Shown one piece after another: positions 34,469 through 41,039 of a stretch of DNA of 43,024 bases; positions within the stretch are counted from its first letter, which is position 1; every line of letters begins with the position of its first letter. The stretch covers positions 1-43,024 of the forward strand of contig JAEDCM010000013.1 in assembly GCA_016294165.1 (NCBI GenBank), given 5' to 3'. The stretch comes from Anaeroplasmataceae bacterium. GTDB lineage: Bacteria > Bacillota_I > Bacilli_A > Acholeplasmatales > JAEDCM01. Position numbers and translations under genes: made by a program. Under the pieces are notes generated by a model. The model did not search any database. It worked only from the letters and a program-made list of their open reading frames with translations, and had not been told where the DNA came from.

Positions 34469-34506
34469 TGCAGGCATTTATTTTAACTTCAAGATAAATG
34501 CCTGCA
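34469..34506 (+). terminator. Hairpin downstream of the immunity gene
   Basis: TGCAGGCATTTAT (34469-34481) pairs perfectly over 13 bp with ATAAATGCCTGCA (34494-34506) with a 12-nt loop. Only ATTATTATT follows, so it is either a weak terminator or a transcript-stabilising hairpin. The surrounding gap (34403-34657) shows no gene. Confidence 0.65.
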
Positions 34507-34657
34507 ATTATTATTGAAATAGTGTAGAATAATATTTTCTTAAGGCATGGAGTTATATCTATTTTTAGAAGATTAATACTGAATCTAAGTTGCATAATAC
34601 CTTATGTATCGTGGGTTAAAGTAAACTTGTAATTTATATATAACAAAAAAGCCTAGC

Positions 34658-34848
34658 CTTTTCTAACTATGAATATCATAATATTTCCATATGATTATTT
34701 TTCTATTACATTATATGCATATAAATGTAGGTTTTTAAGTGGAGATTTATCATTAACTGAACATACAGATTCTAAATGGACTTCAGTTGTTGAAATGCAG
34801 GATATGGATTTTGCGGAAGCTGATAAACCATTTATTAATATAATTTAA
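34658..34848 (+). pseudogene. Degenerate duplicate of the NUDIX gene 3' part
   Basis: This stretch repeats the intact NUDIX gene from 29418 to about 29615 with roughly 13 mismatches over about 170 aligned bases by eye. It lacks the NUDIX box itself. A 2-base deletion near 34681 shifts the frame, and about 12 bases are missing near the end. There is no start or SD. The two copies are direct repeats 5.2 kb apart and enclose the toxin-antitoxin-like, ATPase and EndoU-type genes. Confidence 0.88.
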
Positions 34849-34978
34849 ATTATTATGTTAGAACTTAATAAAAAAGTTTTATTTACAATTAGTCATTATC
34901 AATCACCTACAATTGCTTTTAAAAAAAGATGAAATATAGTATAATATTATCAGATAGTAGGATAAGGAGATTGATATT

Positions 34979-35410
34979 ATGGTAGAAAGATGTTATGTTA
35001 TGGTTAAGCCCGGATTTACGGATTCAAATTTAATCAAAAGAGTGATTGAAATATTAGAGAGTAAAGGTGTTAAAATGGTAGACTTTGCTTATATCTATTA
35101 TGATGAAGAATGTGCAAAGTTACATTACACAGAAAAAAGCGGTAAGCCATATTATATGGAATTAGTGGATTACATTACTAGTGGAAAAGTTTTTGGAATG
35201 ATTTATGAAGGTAATGATGCCTTAACAATATGCAGAAGTACAGTTGAAGAATTAAGAAAATCTCTAAAGGAAGAATTTAATTTAAAAACTGATGTAATGC
35301 GAAACATATTACACTGTTCAAGTAAAACAAAGGTTGGCGATACAATGCTTGAATTAGATACACAAAGAGAAATTGCTTTATTTAATTATTTGAAGAAAAA
35401 ATTAATTTAA
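34979..35410 (+). CDS. ndk: Nucleoside diphosphate kinase, divergent
   Basis: NDK exchanges the terminal phosphate between nucleoside di- and triphosphates through a phosphohistidine. The 143-residue protein has the expected start (YVMVKPGFTDSN, Lys10) and GKPYYMELVDYITSGKVFGM. The active His is His112 in RNILHCSSK. In most NDKs this motif is NxxHGSDS, so Gly-to-Cys and Asp-to-Ser changes are notable. A short extra stretch before QREIALF is also unusual. AAGGAG lies about 10 bases before the ATG, and a -10 TATAAT is at 34940-34945 without a clear -35. It probably acts with pyrG in nucleotide supply. Confidence 0.85.
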   Translation: MVERCYVMVKPGFTDSNLIKRVIEILESKGVKMVDFAYIYYDEECAKLHYTEKSGKPYYMELVDYITSGKVFGMIYEGNDALTICRSTVEELRKSLKEEFNLKTDVMRNILHCSSKTKVGDTMLELDTQREIALFNYLKKKLI

Positions 35411-35413
35411 CAA

Positions 35414-35440
35414 AAAACGGCTTATTTAAGCCGTTATTTG
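35414..35440. terminator. Bidirectional terminator between ndk and the acetyltransferase gene
   Basis: AACGGCTT (35416-35423) pairs with AAGCCGTT (35428-35435) around a 4-nt loop. A run of A precedes and ATTTGTTTATT follows, so it can serve both convergent genes. Confidence 0.8.
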
Positions 35441-35901
35441 TTTATTAAGCGATATAATCTTTGAATTCTTTTACCTTCAATAAAGGTATCAAATTCTTCA
35501 ATAAAATCAAAACCATATTTTTCGTATAAATCTTTATGCTCAGTAAATAAATAGATTTCGTTTATTTTTAAGACTCTCATTTGATTTTTAAGGAATTTAA
35601 TAATCTCATTTAAATATCCTTTTCCACGATTCTTTTCTTCGATAAAAACATTTCGAAGCCAAGGGTAGACATCTTGCTTAGCATCACAATCACTTAAACC
35701 AATTTGGAATGTTCCAATGATTTTTTTATCATCCATAAGGGCAAATGTCTGCGGAATTTTATTTTCACACAATGAGCTTTTTACATATGCTCTATTTAAA
35801 TCTAGGCTTTCCCCTTCGTTTATTCCCCATTCCTCATGGATCCAAAAGGCGATTTGTTCAATTAACTCTTCATCATTTTTTGAAACTTTAATTATTTCCA
35901 T
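35434..35901 (-). CDS. GNAT family N-acetyltransferase
   Basis: This 155-residue protein has the acetyl-CoA-binding signature NRGKGYLNEIIKFL after WLRNVFIEEK, the R/Q-x-x-G-x-G/Y pattern of GNAT motif A. KYGFDFIEEF follows near the C-terminus, as in small-molecule acetyltransferases. The substrate cannot be told. The start is placed at 35901 (MEIIKVSK), where GGGGTGA lies a few bases upstream; the 18-codon extension to 35955 is untypical. The gene is convergent with ndk and divergent from nptA. Confidence 0.85.
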   Translation of the reverse strand: MEIIKVSKNDEELIEQIAFWIHEEWGINEGESLDLNRAYVKSSLCENKIPQTFALMDDKKIIGTFQIGLSDCDAKQDVYPWLRNVFIEEKNRGKGYLNEIIKFLKNQMRVLKINEIYLFTEHKDLYEKYGFDFIEEFDTFIEGKRIQRLYRLINK

Positions 35902-36006
35902 ATTTTCACCCCATCTAAGCAAATAAATGATAGCATAATAACTACTTTTATTCAATATTTTTATTTATTTAAATAAAATACTGAAAATGCATTCATTATA
36001 TTTTTA

Positions 36007-36035
36007 TTGACACTATTTTTCATATTTTATATAAT
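36007..36035 (+). promoter_or_regulatory. Consensus promoter for nptA
   Basis: TTGACA (36007-36012) and TATAAT (36030-36035) are both perfect and 17 bases apart. The SD GGAGGTG is at 36070-36076 and the ATG at 36081. Confidence 0.9.
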
Positions 36036-36080
36036 TTAAGTATAGCGTTTTTTATTTTTCATATTGTATGGAGGTGGATT

Positions 36081-37685
36081 ATGGAGCTAGAAGATGTTTT
36101 ATCACTGTTCGGAGGTCTAGCACTATTCCTTCTAGGAATGAACTCGATGAGTACAGGGTTAGAAGCCGCAGCTGGTAGTAAGATGAAAGGTATTTTAGAA
36201 AAATTAACAGCAAATCGTTTTGTTGGAGTTTTAGTTGGTGCATTAATAACAGCAGTTATTCAATCATCATCAGCCACAACAGTTATGACTGTTGGATTTG
36301 TTAATGCAGGGATGTTAACATTATCGCAAGCTGTTTGGGTAATAATTGGTGCAAATATTGGTACAACAATTACTGGGCAGATTATTGCGCTTAATATGGA
36401 TTGGATTGGCCCTGTATTTGCAATCATTGGCGTTGTTTTAATTGTTTTCATTAAAAAAGCAACAGTTAGAGAAATTGGAAAAATCCTATCTGGGTTTGGT
36501 ATTTTATTCTTAGGTATGGATATGATGAAGGTGTCAATGGCATCATTTAGAGAATCACAATTTTTCCTAGACGCCATTCAATCACTTGAAAATCCATTCC
36601 TTGGAATTTTAATTGGAACTGGTTTTACCGCAATAATTCAATCATCATCAGCTTCTGTCGGTATTTTGCAAGCGATGGCTGCTTCTGGATCAATTTTGTT
36701 CAAAAATGGTGTATACATTTTATACGGAATGCATATTGGGACATGTATTACAGCTGTTTTAGCATCTTTAGGAACTACAAGAGCTGCTAAGAGAACAACG
36801 TTAATTCACTTGATATTTAACATTTTTGGAACGATTCTATTTGTGATGTTGACAATACTTACCCCAATTGTTAGTTGGGTTGAAAGTTGGACACCAAATA
36901 ATCCATCCGCAATGGTCGCAAATATGCATACATTATTTGCAGTTGTGACAGCGATCGTAATCTTACCGTTAGGAACTTGGCTTGTTAAAATCACTGAAAA
37001 AGTACTTCCCGATAAAGAGGTTAAACAGGATTCTATCTTTATGTACTTAAATAATGATATGAGTTTAAATGTCGGAGGTAGTGCTCTACATATTGCGACA
37101 ATCAAACAAGAAATCATTAGAATGTATGATATCGCTAAATTTAATGTTATAAATTCTTTTGATGGACTATTAGGTTTAAAGGACTTTAATGAAAAAAAGG
37201 TTATTGAAAATGAGGATTTAGTAGATGCCTTAAATGAAGGTATCACAAGACAAATTACGAAATCATTAGCCTCAAGAATTGATGCAGAATCATCACAATC
37301 ATATCGAGCTTTATTATATTTAAGCCAAAATATAGAACGTATCAGTGACCATGCGATGAACCTATGTGATAGCGCTAGAGATTTAAAGAAGAGTGGAATA
37401 TCATTCAATTCTGAAGTATTAGAAGAAGTATCAAATATGAAAAATATTTGTATTGATATTTTAAATAAAGCGATTGTTGGTTTAGATAAAGATGTTGCTG
37501 AATTAGAGGACATAACTGATAAGATGGCTCATGATTATCGTATCAATATGGTAGAACGCTTAAAAGAACAAAAATGTCATGCGGATGGTGCAATGATTTA
37601 CTCATGCGTTCTAATCGATTTTGAACGAATTGGTGACCATTTATTAAACGTTTCTCAACAATATCAAGCTGTTTTAAATAGATAA
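36081..37685 (+). CDS. Na+/phosphate cotransporter (NptA/PNaS family) with PhoU-like domain
   Basis: The 534-residue protein has two inverted transport repeats, each with a QSSSA motif (AVIQSSSATTVMTVGF and AIIQSSSASVGILQAM). About eight hydrophobic helices end near residue 310. The C-terminal ~190 residues form a PhoU-like helical domain (SLASRIDAESSQSYRALLYL, ERISDHAMNLCD, FERIGDHLLNVSQ). The family imports phosphate with Na+, or in some bacteria acts in phosphate balance. The gene has a perfect consensus promoter and its own terminator, so it is a single-gene unit, probably constitutively expressed. Confidence 0.93.
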   Translation: MELEDVLSLFGGLALFLLGMNSMSTGLEAAAGSKMKGILEKLTANRFVGVLVGALITAVIQSSSATTVMTVGFVNAGMLTLSQAVWVIIGANIGTTITGQIIALNMDWIGPVFAIIGVVLIVFIKKATVREIGKILSGFGILFLGMDMMKVSMASFRESQFFLDAIQSLENPFLGILIGTGFTAIIQSSSASVGILQAMAASGSILFKNGVYILYGMHIGTCITAVLASLGTTRAAKRTTLIHLIFNIFGTILFVMLTILTPIVSWVESWTPNNPSAMVANMHTLFAVVTAIVILPLGTWLVKITEKVLPDKEVKQDSIFMYLNNDMSLNVGGSALHIATIKQEIIRMYDIAKFNVINSFDGLLGLKDFNEKKVIENEDLVDALNEGITRQITKSLASRIDAESSQSYRALLYLSQNIERISDHAMNLCDSARDLKKSGISFNSEVLEEVSNMKNICIDILNKAIVGLDKDVAELEDITDKMAHDYRINMVERLKEQKCHADGAMIYSCVLIDFERIGDHLLNVSQQYQAVLNR

Positions 37686-37690
37686 TTTGA

Positions 37691-37717
37691 AATCCGTTTT
37701 AATAACGGATTTTCTTG
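37691..37717 (+). terminator. Terminator after the Na+/phosphate cotransporter gene
   Basis: AATCCGTT (37691-37698) pairs perfectly with AACGGATT (37704-37711) across a 5-nt loop and runs into TTCTT. Confidence 0.85.
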
Positions 37718-37744
37718 ATTTATAAGGGAATATAATGCTATAAT
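37715..37744 (+). promoter_or_regulatory. Promoter of the cobalamin riboswitch transcript
   Basis: TTGATT (37715-37720) and TATAAT (37739-37744) are separated by 18 bases and sit immediately before the riboswitch. Confidence 0.7.
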
Positions 37745-37750
37745 GATTCT

Positions 37751-37900
37751 AGGTTTCAAGCGATTGAATTAAAAAGGAACACATGTGAAAGACATGGGCT
37801 GCCCCAGCAACTGTAATGCTGACGAGATTATATATATGCCATTGGGAAACTGAGAAGGCTTAATCGAGGATGATGCAAAGCCAGGAGACTTGCCTGAATA
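37751..37900 (+). ncRNA. Cobalamin (B12) riboswitch aptamer
   Basis: The RNA holds the conserved blocks in order: AAAAGGAACACATGTGAAA (P3/J region, 37772-37790), GGCTGCCCCAGCAACTGTAA, TGCCATTGGGAAACTGAGAAG (split here only by its loops), and the B12 box GCCAGGAGACTTGCCT near 37880-37894. These are the standard cobalamin-family motifs. It controls the DUF4430 and ECF-S genes just downstream, consistent with B12 uptake. The expression platform seems to act on translation: see the SD-hairpin-ATG element that follows. Confidence 0.92.
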
Positions 37901-37908
37901 ATTTTATA

Positions 37909-37979
37909 GGGAGGAAACATTTTTAATAAATAGTGATCACTGGGTTCTTGGTTGATTTATTAGTAAATGTAATTTTAAA
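37909..37979 (+). promoter_or_regulatory. Expression platform: SD separated from ATG by a long stem-loop
   Basis: GGGAGG (37909-37914) is the only good SD, yet the ATG is at 37980. Between them ACATTT (37917-37922) pairs with AAATGT (37965-37970), and TAATAAAT (37924-37931) pairs with ATTTATTA (37955-37962). The loop holds the palindrome AGTGATCACT. Looping this out leaves 2 + 9 bases between SD and ATG, a normal spacing. B12 binding may alter access to the SD (inference). Confidence 0.6.
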
Positions 37980-38375
37980 ATGAAAAAAAAGATAATTGCT
38001 GCTGTATCAACAGTAGTAGCTATCGCTATTTTGATTGTGTGCTTGGTTTTATACAATACACACTATAAATCAAAAGGTAGCGGAACAATTGAAGTCTATG
38101 TTATCAATTTAGAAAGCACAGTCGTATCACAAAAGGAAATTGAATTTGAAAAGGGAGATTCATTAATCGCATTATTTGAAGAAAATTATGATGATGTTGT
38201 GATTACTGATGGATTCCTATATTCGATTGCTGGATATGATACACCATCTGATTGGTCATGGTTTTTCTGCATCTATGTTGATGGCGAGATGAGTCAAGTA
38301 GGATTAGCAGATATCAAGTTTAAGGATGGAACTAAAATTGAACTTAAAATGACTAGATATGAAACTGGAAGTTAA
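37980..38375 (+). CDS. DUF4430-domain surface protein, B12-linked
   Basis: The 131-residue protein has one N-terminal membrane/signal helix (KKKIIAAVSTVVAIAILIVC, split at its end) and a secreted DUF4430-like domain. GDSLIALFEEN and GYDTPSDWSWFFCIYVDG match the beta-grasp domain that also occurs in transcobalamin/intrinsic factor, which cups cobalamin. With the cobalamin riboswitch upstream and an ECF-S gene overlapping downstream, a surface cobalamin-capturing role is a reasonable inference. There is no lipobox Cys. No SD lies directly before the ATG; the SD is reached across a hairpin. Confidence 0.82.
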   Translation: MKKKIIAAVSTVVAIAILIVCLVLYNTHYKSKGSGTIEVYVINLESTVVSQKEIEFEKGDSLIALFEENYDDVVITDGFLYSIAGYDTPSDWSWFFCIYVDGEMSQVGLADIKFKDGTKIELKMTRYETGS

Positions 38376-38859
38376 GGATTTATGTGTAATTGCGATTTTG
38401 TCCGCAATTATCTTTTCACTTGAACAGGTTTTATCATTTTTGCCGAATATTCAGCTAACTATATTTTTGTTAGTGTTATATTCAAAGAAATTAGGATTAT
38501 ATAAAACAAGTCTAATTGTAGTAATTCATACCATTTTAGATAATTTAATCATGGGTAGTTTTAATATTATGTTTTTCCCGTTTATGTTATTAGGGTGGAT
38601 GATTATTCCAATATGCTTAAATACCATCTTTAAAAAAGTTGAATCTAATATTAGTTTAGCATTTTTATCAGTTATATTTGCCATTACATATGCATCAGCA
38701 TTTATAATTCCCAATATGATTTTTTTGCATATTGATATTATTCCTTATATAACCGCTGATTTACCATTTACTGGTTTGCTTGCGGCCTCAAGCTTTCTTT
38801 CAGTACTATGGCTTTATAATCCTTGCAAAAAAATACTAGACACCATTTTAGGTGAATAA
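38359..38859 (+). CDS. ECF transporter S component, probably for cobalamin
   Basis: This 166-residue integral membrane protein has about five or six hydrophobic helices (LCVIAILSAIIFSLEQVLSF at the start). The size and layout are those of substrate-binding S components of energy-coupling-factor vitamin transporters, which share the EcfA/A'/T module encoded elsewhere. The riboswitch and the DUF4430 partner point to cobalamin or a precursor. It overlaps the previous gene by 17 bases and has no own SD, so it is translated by coupling. A terminator follows at once. Confidence 0.82.
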   Translation: MKLEVKDLCVIAILSAIIFSLEQVLSFLPNIQLTIFLLVLYSKKLGLYKTSLIVVIHTILDNLIMGSFNIMFFPFMLLGWMIIPICLNTIFKKVESNISLAFLSVIFAITYASAFIIPNMIFLHIDIIPYITADLPFTGLLAASSFLSVLWLYNPCKKILDTILGE

Positions 38860-38860
38860 A

Positions 38861-38899
38861 AAAAGAGCGATGTTTATAATAGAAGCATTGCTTTTTTTT
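38861..38899 (+). terminator. Terminator of the B12-controlled operon
   Basis: AGCGATG (38866-38872) pairs with CATTGCT (38886-38892) with one G-U. The flanking A run and T run (CTTTTTTTT) extend the stem and form the U tract. Confidence 0.8.
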
Positions 38900-38982
38900 A
38901 ACTAGAATTCACCTATTTTGACAATATTTTACAATAATTAATTTATAAATGTATTAATCATATGATAACTATTATTGTAAAG

Positions 38983-39011
38983 TTGTAATGGATTAGGAAA
39001 TGTGGTAGAAT
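38983..39011 (+). promoter_or_regulatory. Promoter of the leucine-rich lipoprotein gene
   Basis: TTGTAA (38983-38988) and TAGAAT (39006-39011) lie 17 bases apart; TG two bases before the -10 strengthens it. The leader would be about 100 nt long. Confidence 0.6.
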
Positions 39012-39070
39012 TACGATAAGAGTGTTATAAGTTATGTTGTACTCATAACTATAAATAAAATCTGAAATAT

Positions 39071-39115
39071 GGAGGATATATAATCTTAAGTACAATTTGA
39101 TTATATTAGTTATGT
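39071..39115 (+). promoter_or_regulatory. SD-hairpin-ATG leader of the leucine-rich lipoprotein gene
   Basis: GGAGGA (39071-39076) is too far (39 bases) from the ATG at 39116. The 8-bp stem ATATAATC (39078-39085)/GATTATAT (39099-39106) with a 13-nt loop lies between. If folded, 1 + 9 bases remain between SD and ATG. The 27 bases 39079-39105 recur exactly, in inverted orientation, at 42975-43001 before the LtaS-like gene. Confidence 0.6.
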
Positions 39116-40927
39116 ATGAAAAAAATTTATCATTTAGTTTTAGTACTATTTGCATTATTTTCAATAACTATTTTTGCTGGTTGTGGTAATAGTAAGAAAA
39201 AAGATAGTGATACACCTGCTGAAGCATTTAAATATGATATTAATAAGGCTGCTAATACTGTAATTATTAAAGGTTTAAAAGATATGTCAATTTCAAAAAT
39301 CGTTATCCCATCAAAAATTGAGGGATGCCCTGTTACTATGATTGCAGAAAATGCATTCGAATCGTATGTTAATATTACAGAAGTGGTTATTAGAGATGGT
39401 TTAACTAGCATAGAAGCATCTGCATTCGCAAACTGTACAAGTTTAACAAGTATTTTAATACCAAACAGTGTAAAAGTTATAGGAAAATCTGCCTTTAATT
39501 CTTGTTATAGTTTAGAAAACTTTACAATAGGTAATGGTTTAACAAGAATTAGAAATGAAGCCTTTGAAAATTGTAGTGGTTTAAAAAATGTTTACTATGG
39601 TGGAACAATAGAGAATTGGTGTAATATTACGTTTGCTGATATATATTCAAATCCAATGTATTATGCAAAAAGCTTTTATATATTAGATGAGAATGGGAAT
39701 GTAAAAAATAATAAAAATAAATATAGTTTGCTTGAAACAATAGAAGTACCAAACACAATAGAAACAATAGGTGATTATCAGTTTTATGGATTTAATAATG
39801 TTACATCAATAACAATACCGAATAGTGTAACAAGCATTGGTTCATATGCATTCACCGGTTGTGTTAGTCTAGTAAGTGTTAAAATAGGTAGTGGTGTAAC
39901 AAACATAGGAGAATCTGCCTTCAGTGAATGTTATAGGCTTGTAGAAATATATAATTTATCATCATTAGATATAACTATAGATTCATATGGCTATGGATTT
40001 ATAGGAACATTTGCAAAAGTAATCCATACATCTTTAGATGAAAGTAGTATTATAACAAAAACATCAGATGAATATTTATTTATGTTTTATGAAGAAGAAT
40101 ACTATTTATTAGGTTATGTAGGAGATTCTAAAGAATTAGTATTACCAAATGATATAAATGGTCAAAATTATCAAATAAATGATCGTGCCTTTTATAATTG
40201 TGATAGTTTAATTAGCGTAATAATACCTAACAGTGTAACAGTTATAGGAGAATATGCATTCAATTCTTGTAAAAATTTAATAAGTGTTACAATAAATGAT
40301 GGTATAAAAAGCTTGGGATTGTGTGCTTTCACTGGTTGTAGTAAATTAGTAGAAATATATAATTTATCATCAGATAATATAAATGCCGGTTCATCTGACT
40401 ATTCCGACTTAGCATGGCGTGCAAAGATAGTCCACACTTCTTTAGATGAAGAGAGTATTATAACAAAAACATCAGATGGATATCTATTTATGTATTATAA
40501 AAATGGATACTATTTATTAGGTTATTTAGGAGATTCTAAAGAATTAGTCCTACCAAGTAATATAAATGGTCAGAATTATAAAATATATTCTGATGCCTTT
40601 TATAATTGTGATAGCTTAACAAGTGTTACAATACCCAATGGTGTAACAGGTATAGATTCTAATGCCTTCGATGATTGTAGTAGTTTAACAAGTATAGTAA
40701 TACCAAATAGTGTGACGACTATAGATAGTTATGCCTTTTATAATTGCATTAATTTAACAAGAAAGTATTATAATGGATCAAAAACAGACTGGTCTAGTAT
40801 CGAAATTCGTGACCCAAATACTGAGCTTAAAAAAGCTAAAATTTACTATTATTCAGAAACTCAACCAACTGATACAGTTTATAGATATTGGTATTATGAT
40901 AGTAAAGGCAATATTGTTATTTGGTAA
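39116..40927 (+). CDS. BspA-like leucine-rich repeat surface lipoprotein
   Basis: The 603-residue protein starts with a lipoprotein signal whose lipobox FAGC puts the lipidated Cys at residue 23. The rest is made of LRR_5/BspA-type repeats of about 23 residues with the core LTSITIPNSVTSIGSYAFTG-like pattern; at least eleven are visible. Two copies of a 136-residue module (offset 408 bases) contain a non-LRR spacer (SIITKTSDEYLFMFY...YLLGYVGDSKELVLP). Such proteins are exported adhesins or binding proteins. The C-terminus ends with a Tyr-rich YRYWYYDSKGN tail. Confidence 0.88.
   Translation: MKKIYHLVLVLFALFSITIFAGCGNSKKKDSDTPAEAFKYDINKAANTVIIKGLKDMSISKIVIPSKIEGCPVTMIAENAFESYVNITEVVIRDGLTSIEASAFANCTSLTSILIPNSVKVIGKSAFNSCYSLENFTIGNGLTRIRNEAFENCSGLKNVYYGGTIENWCNITFADIYSNPMYYAKSFYILDENGNVKNNKNKYSLLETIEVPNTIETIGDYQFYGFNNVTSITIPNSVTSIGSYAFTGCVSLVSVKIGSGVTNIGESAFSECYRLVEIYNLSSLDITIDSYGYGFIGTFAKVIHTSLDESSIITKTSDEYLFMFYEEEYYLLGYVGDSKELVLPNDINGQNYQINDRAFYNCDSLISVIIPNSVTVIGEYAFNSCKNLISVTINDGIKSLGLCAFTGCSKLVEIYNLSSDNINAGSSDYSDLAWRAKIVHTSLDEESIITKTSDGYLFMYYKNGYYLLGYLGDSKELVLPSNINGQNYKIYSDAFYNCDSLTSVTIPNGVTGIDSNAFDDCSSLTSIVIPNSVTTIDSYAFYNCINLTRKYYNGSKTDWSSIEIRDPNTELKKAKIYYYSETQPTDTVYRYWYYDSKGNIVIW
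40023..40628 (+). repeat. Internal 408-bp tandem duplication in the LRR gene
   Basis: The segment starting at 40023 (TCCATACATCTTTAGATGAA) recurs at 40431 (TCCACACTTCTTTAGATGAA). Long stretches such as AGTATTATAACAAAAACATC are identical. The offset is exactly 408 bases (136 codons), so frame is kept. Alignment is clear for about 190 bases in each copy. Confidence 0.8.
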
Positions 40928-40997
40928 TAGTTTTGAAAATGGATTTGTTTACTCATTTAAAATGTATTGGAATAACTTATTTTAAAAATTAGAAAAA

Positions 40998-41037
40998 AAA
41001 TCCCTTAGTTGTCGGATATCCAACAATTAAGGGATTT
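40998..41037. terminator. Bidirectional terminator between the LRR and LtaS-like genes
   Basis: AAATCCCTTA (40998-41007) pairs with TAAGGGATTT (41028-41037), and an inner GTTG/CAAC stem tops it. The A run before it gives a U tract on the minus strand, so it suits both convergent genes. Confidence 0.85.
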
Positions 41038-41039
41038 AT

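Noticed and set aside
34540..34650. A second antitoxin-like repeat region before the NUDIX relic
   Set aside because: Short similarity (CTAAGTTG...CATAATA) to the sequence before the repeats at 29718-29735 is too brief, and no repeat units are present.
26000..35000. Insertion sequence or integrase-driven element
   Set aside because: No transposase, integrase, tRNA gene or terminal inverted repeats are visible; only the NUDIX direct repeats mark a boundary.
36806..37513. Long minus-strand open frame (235 codons) opposite the Na+/phosphate cotransporter gene
   Set aside because: It is antisense to a well-supported gene, has a low-complexity composition mirrored from it, and shows no SD or recognisable domain.
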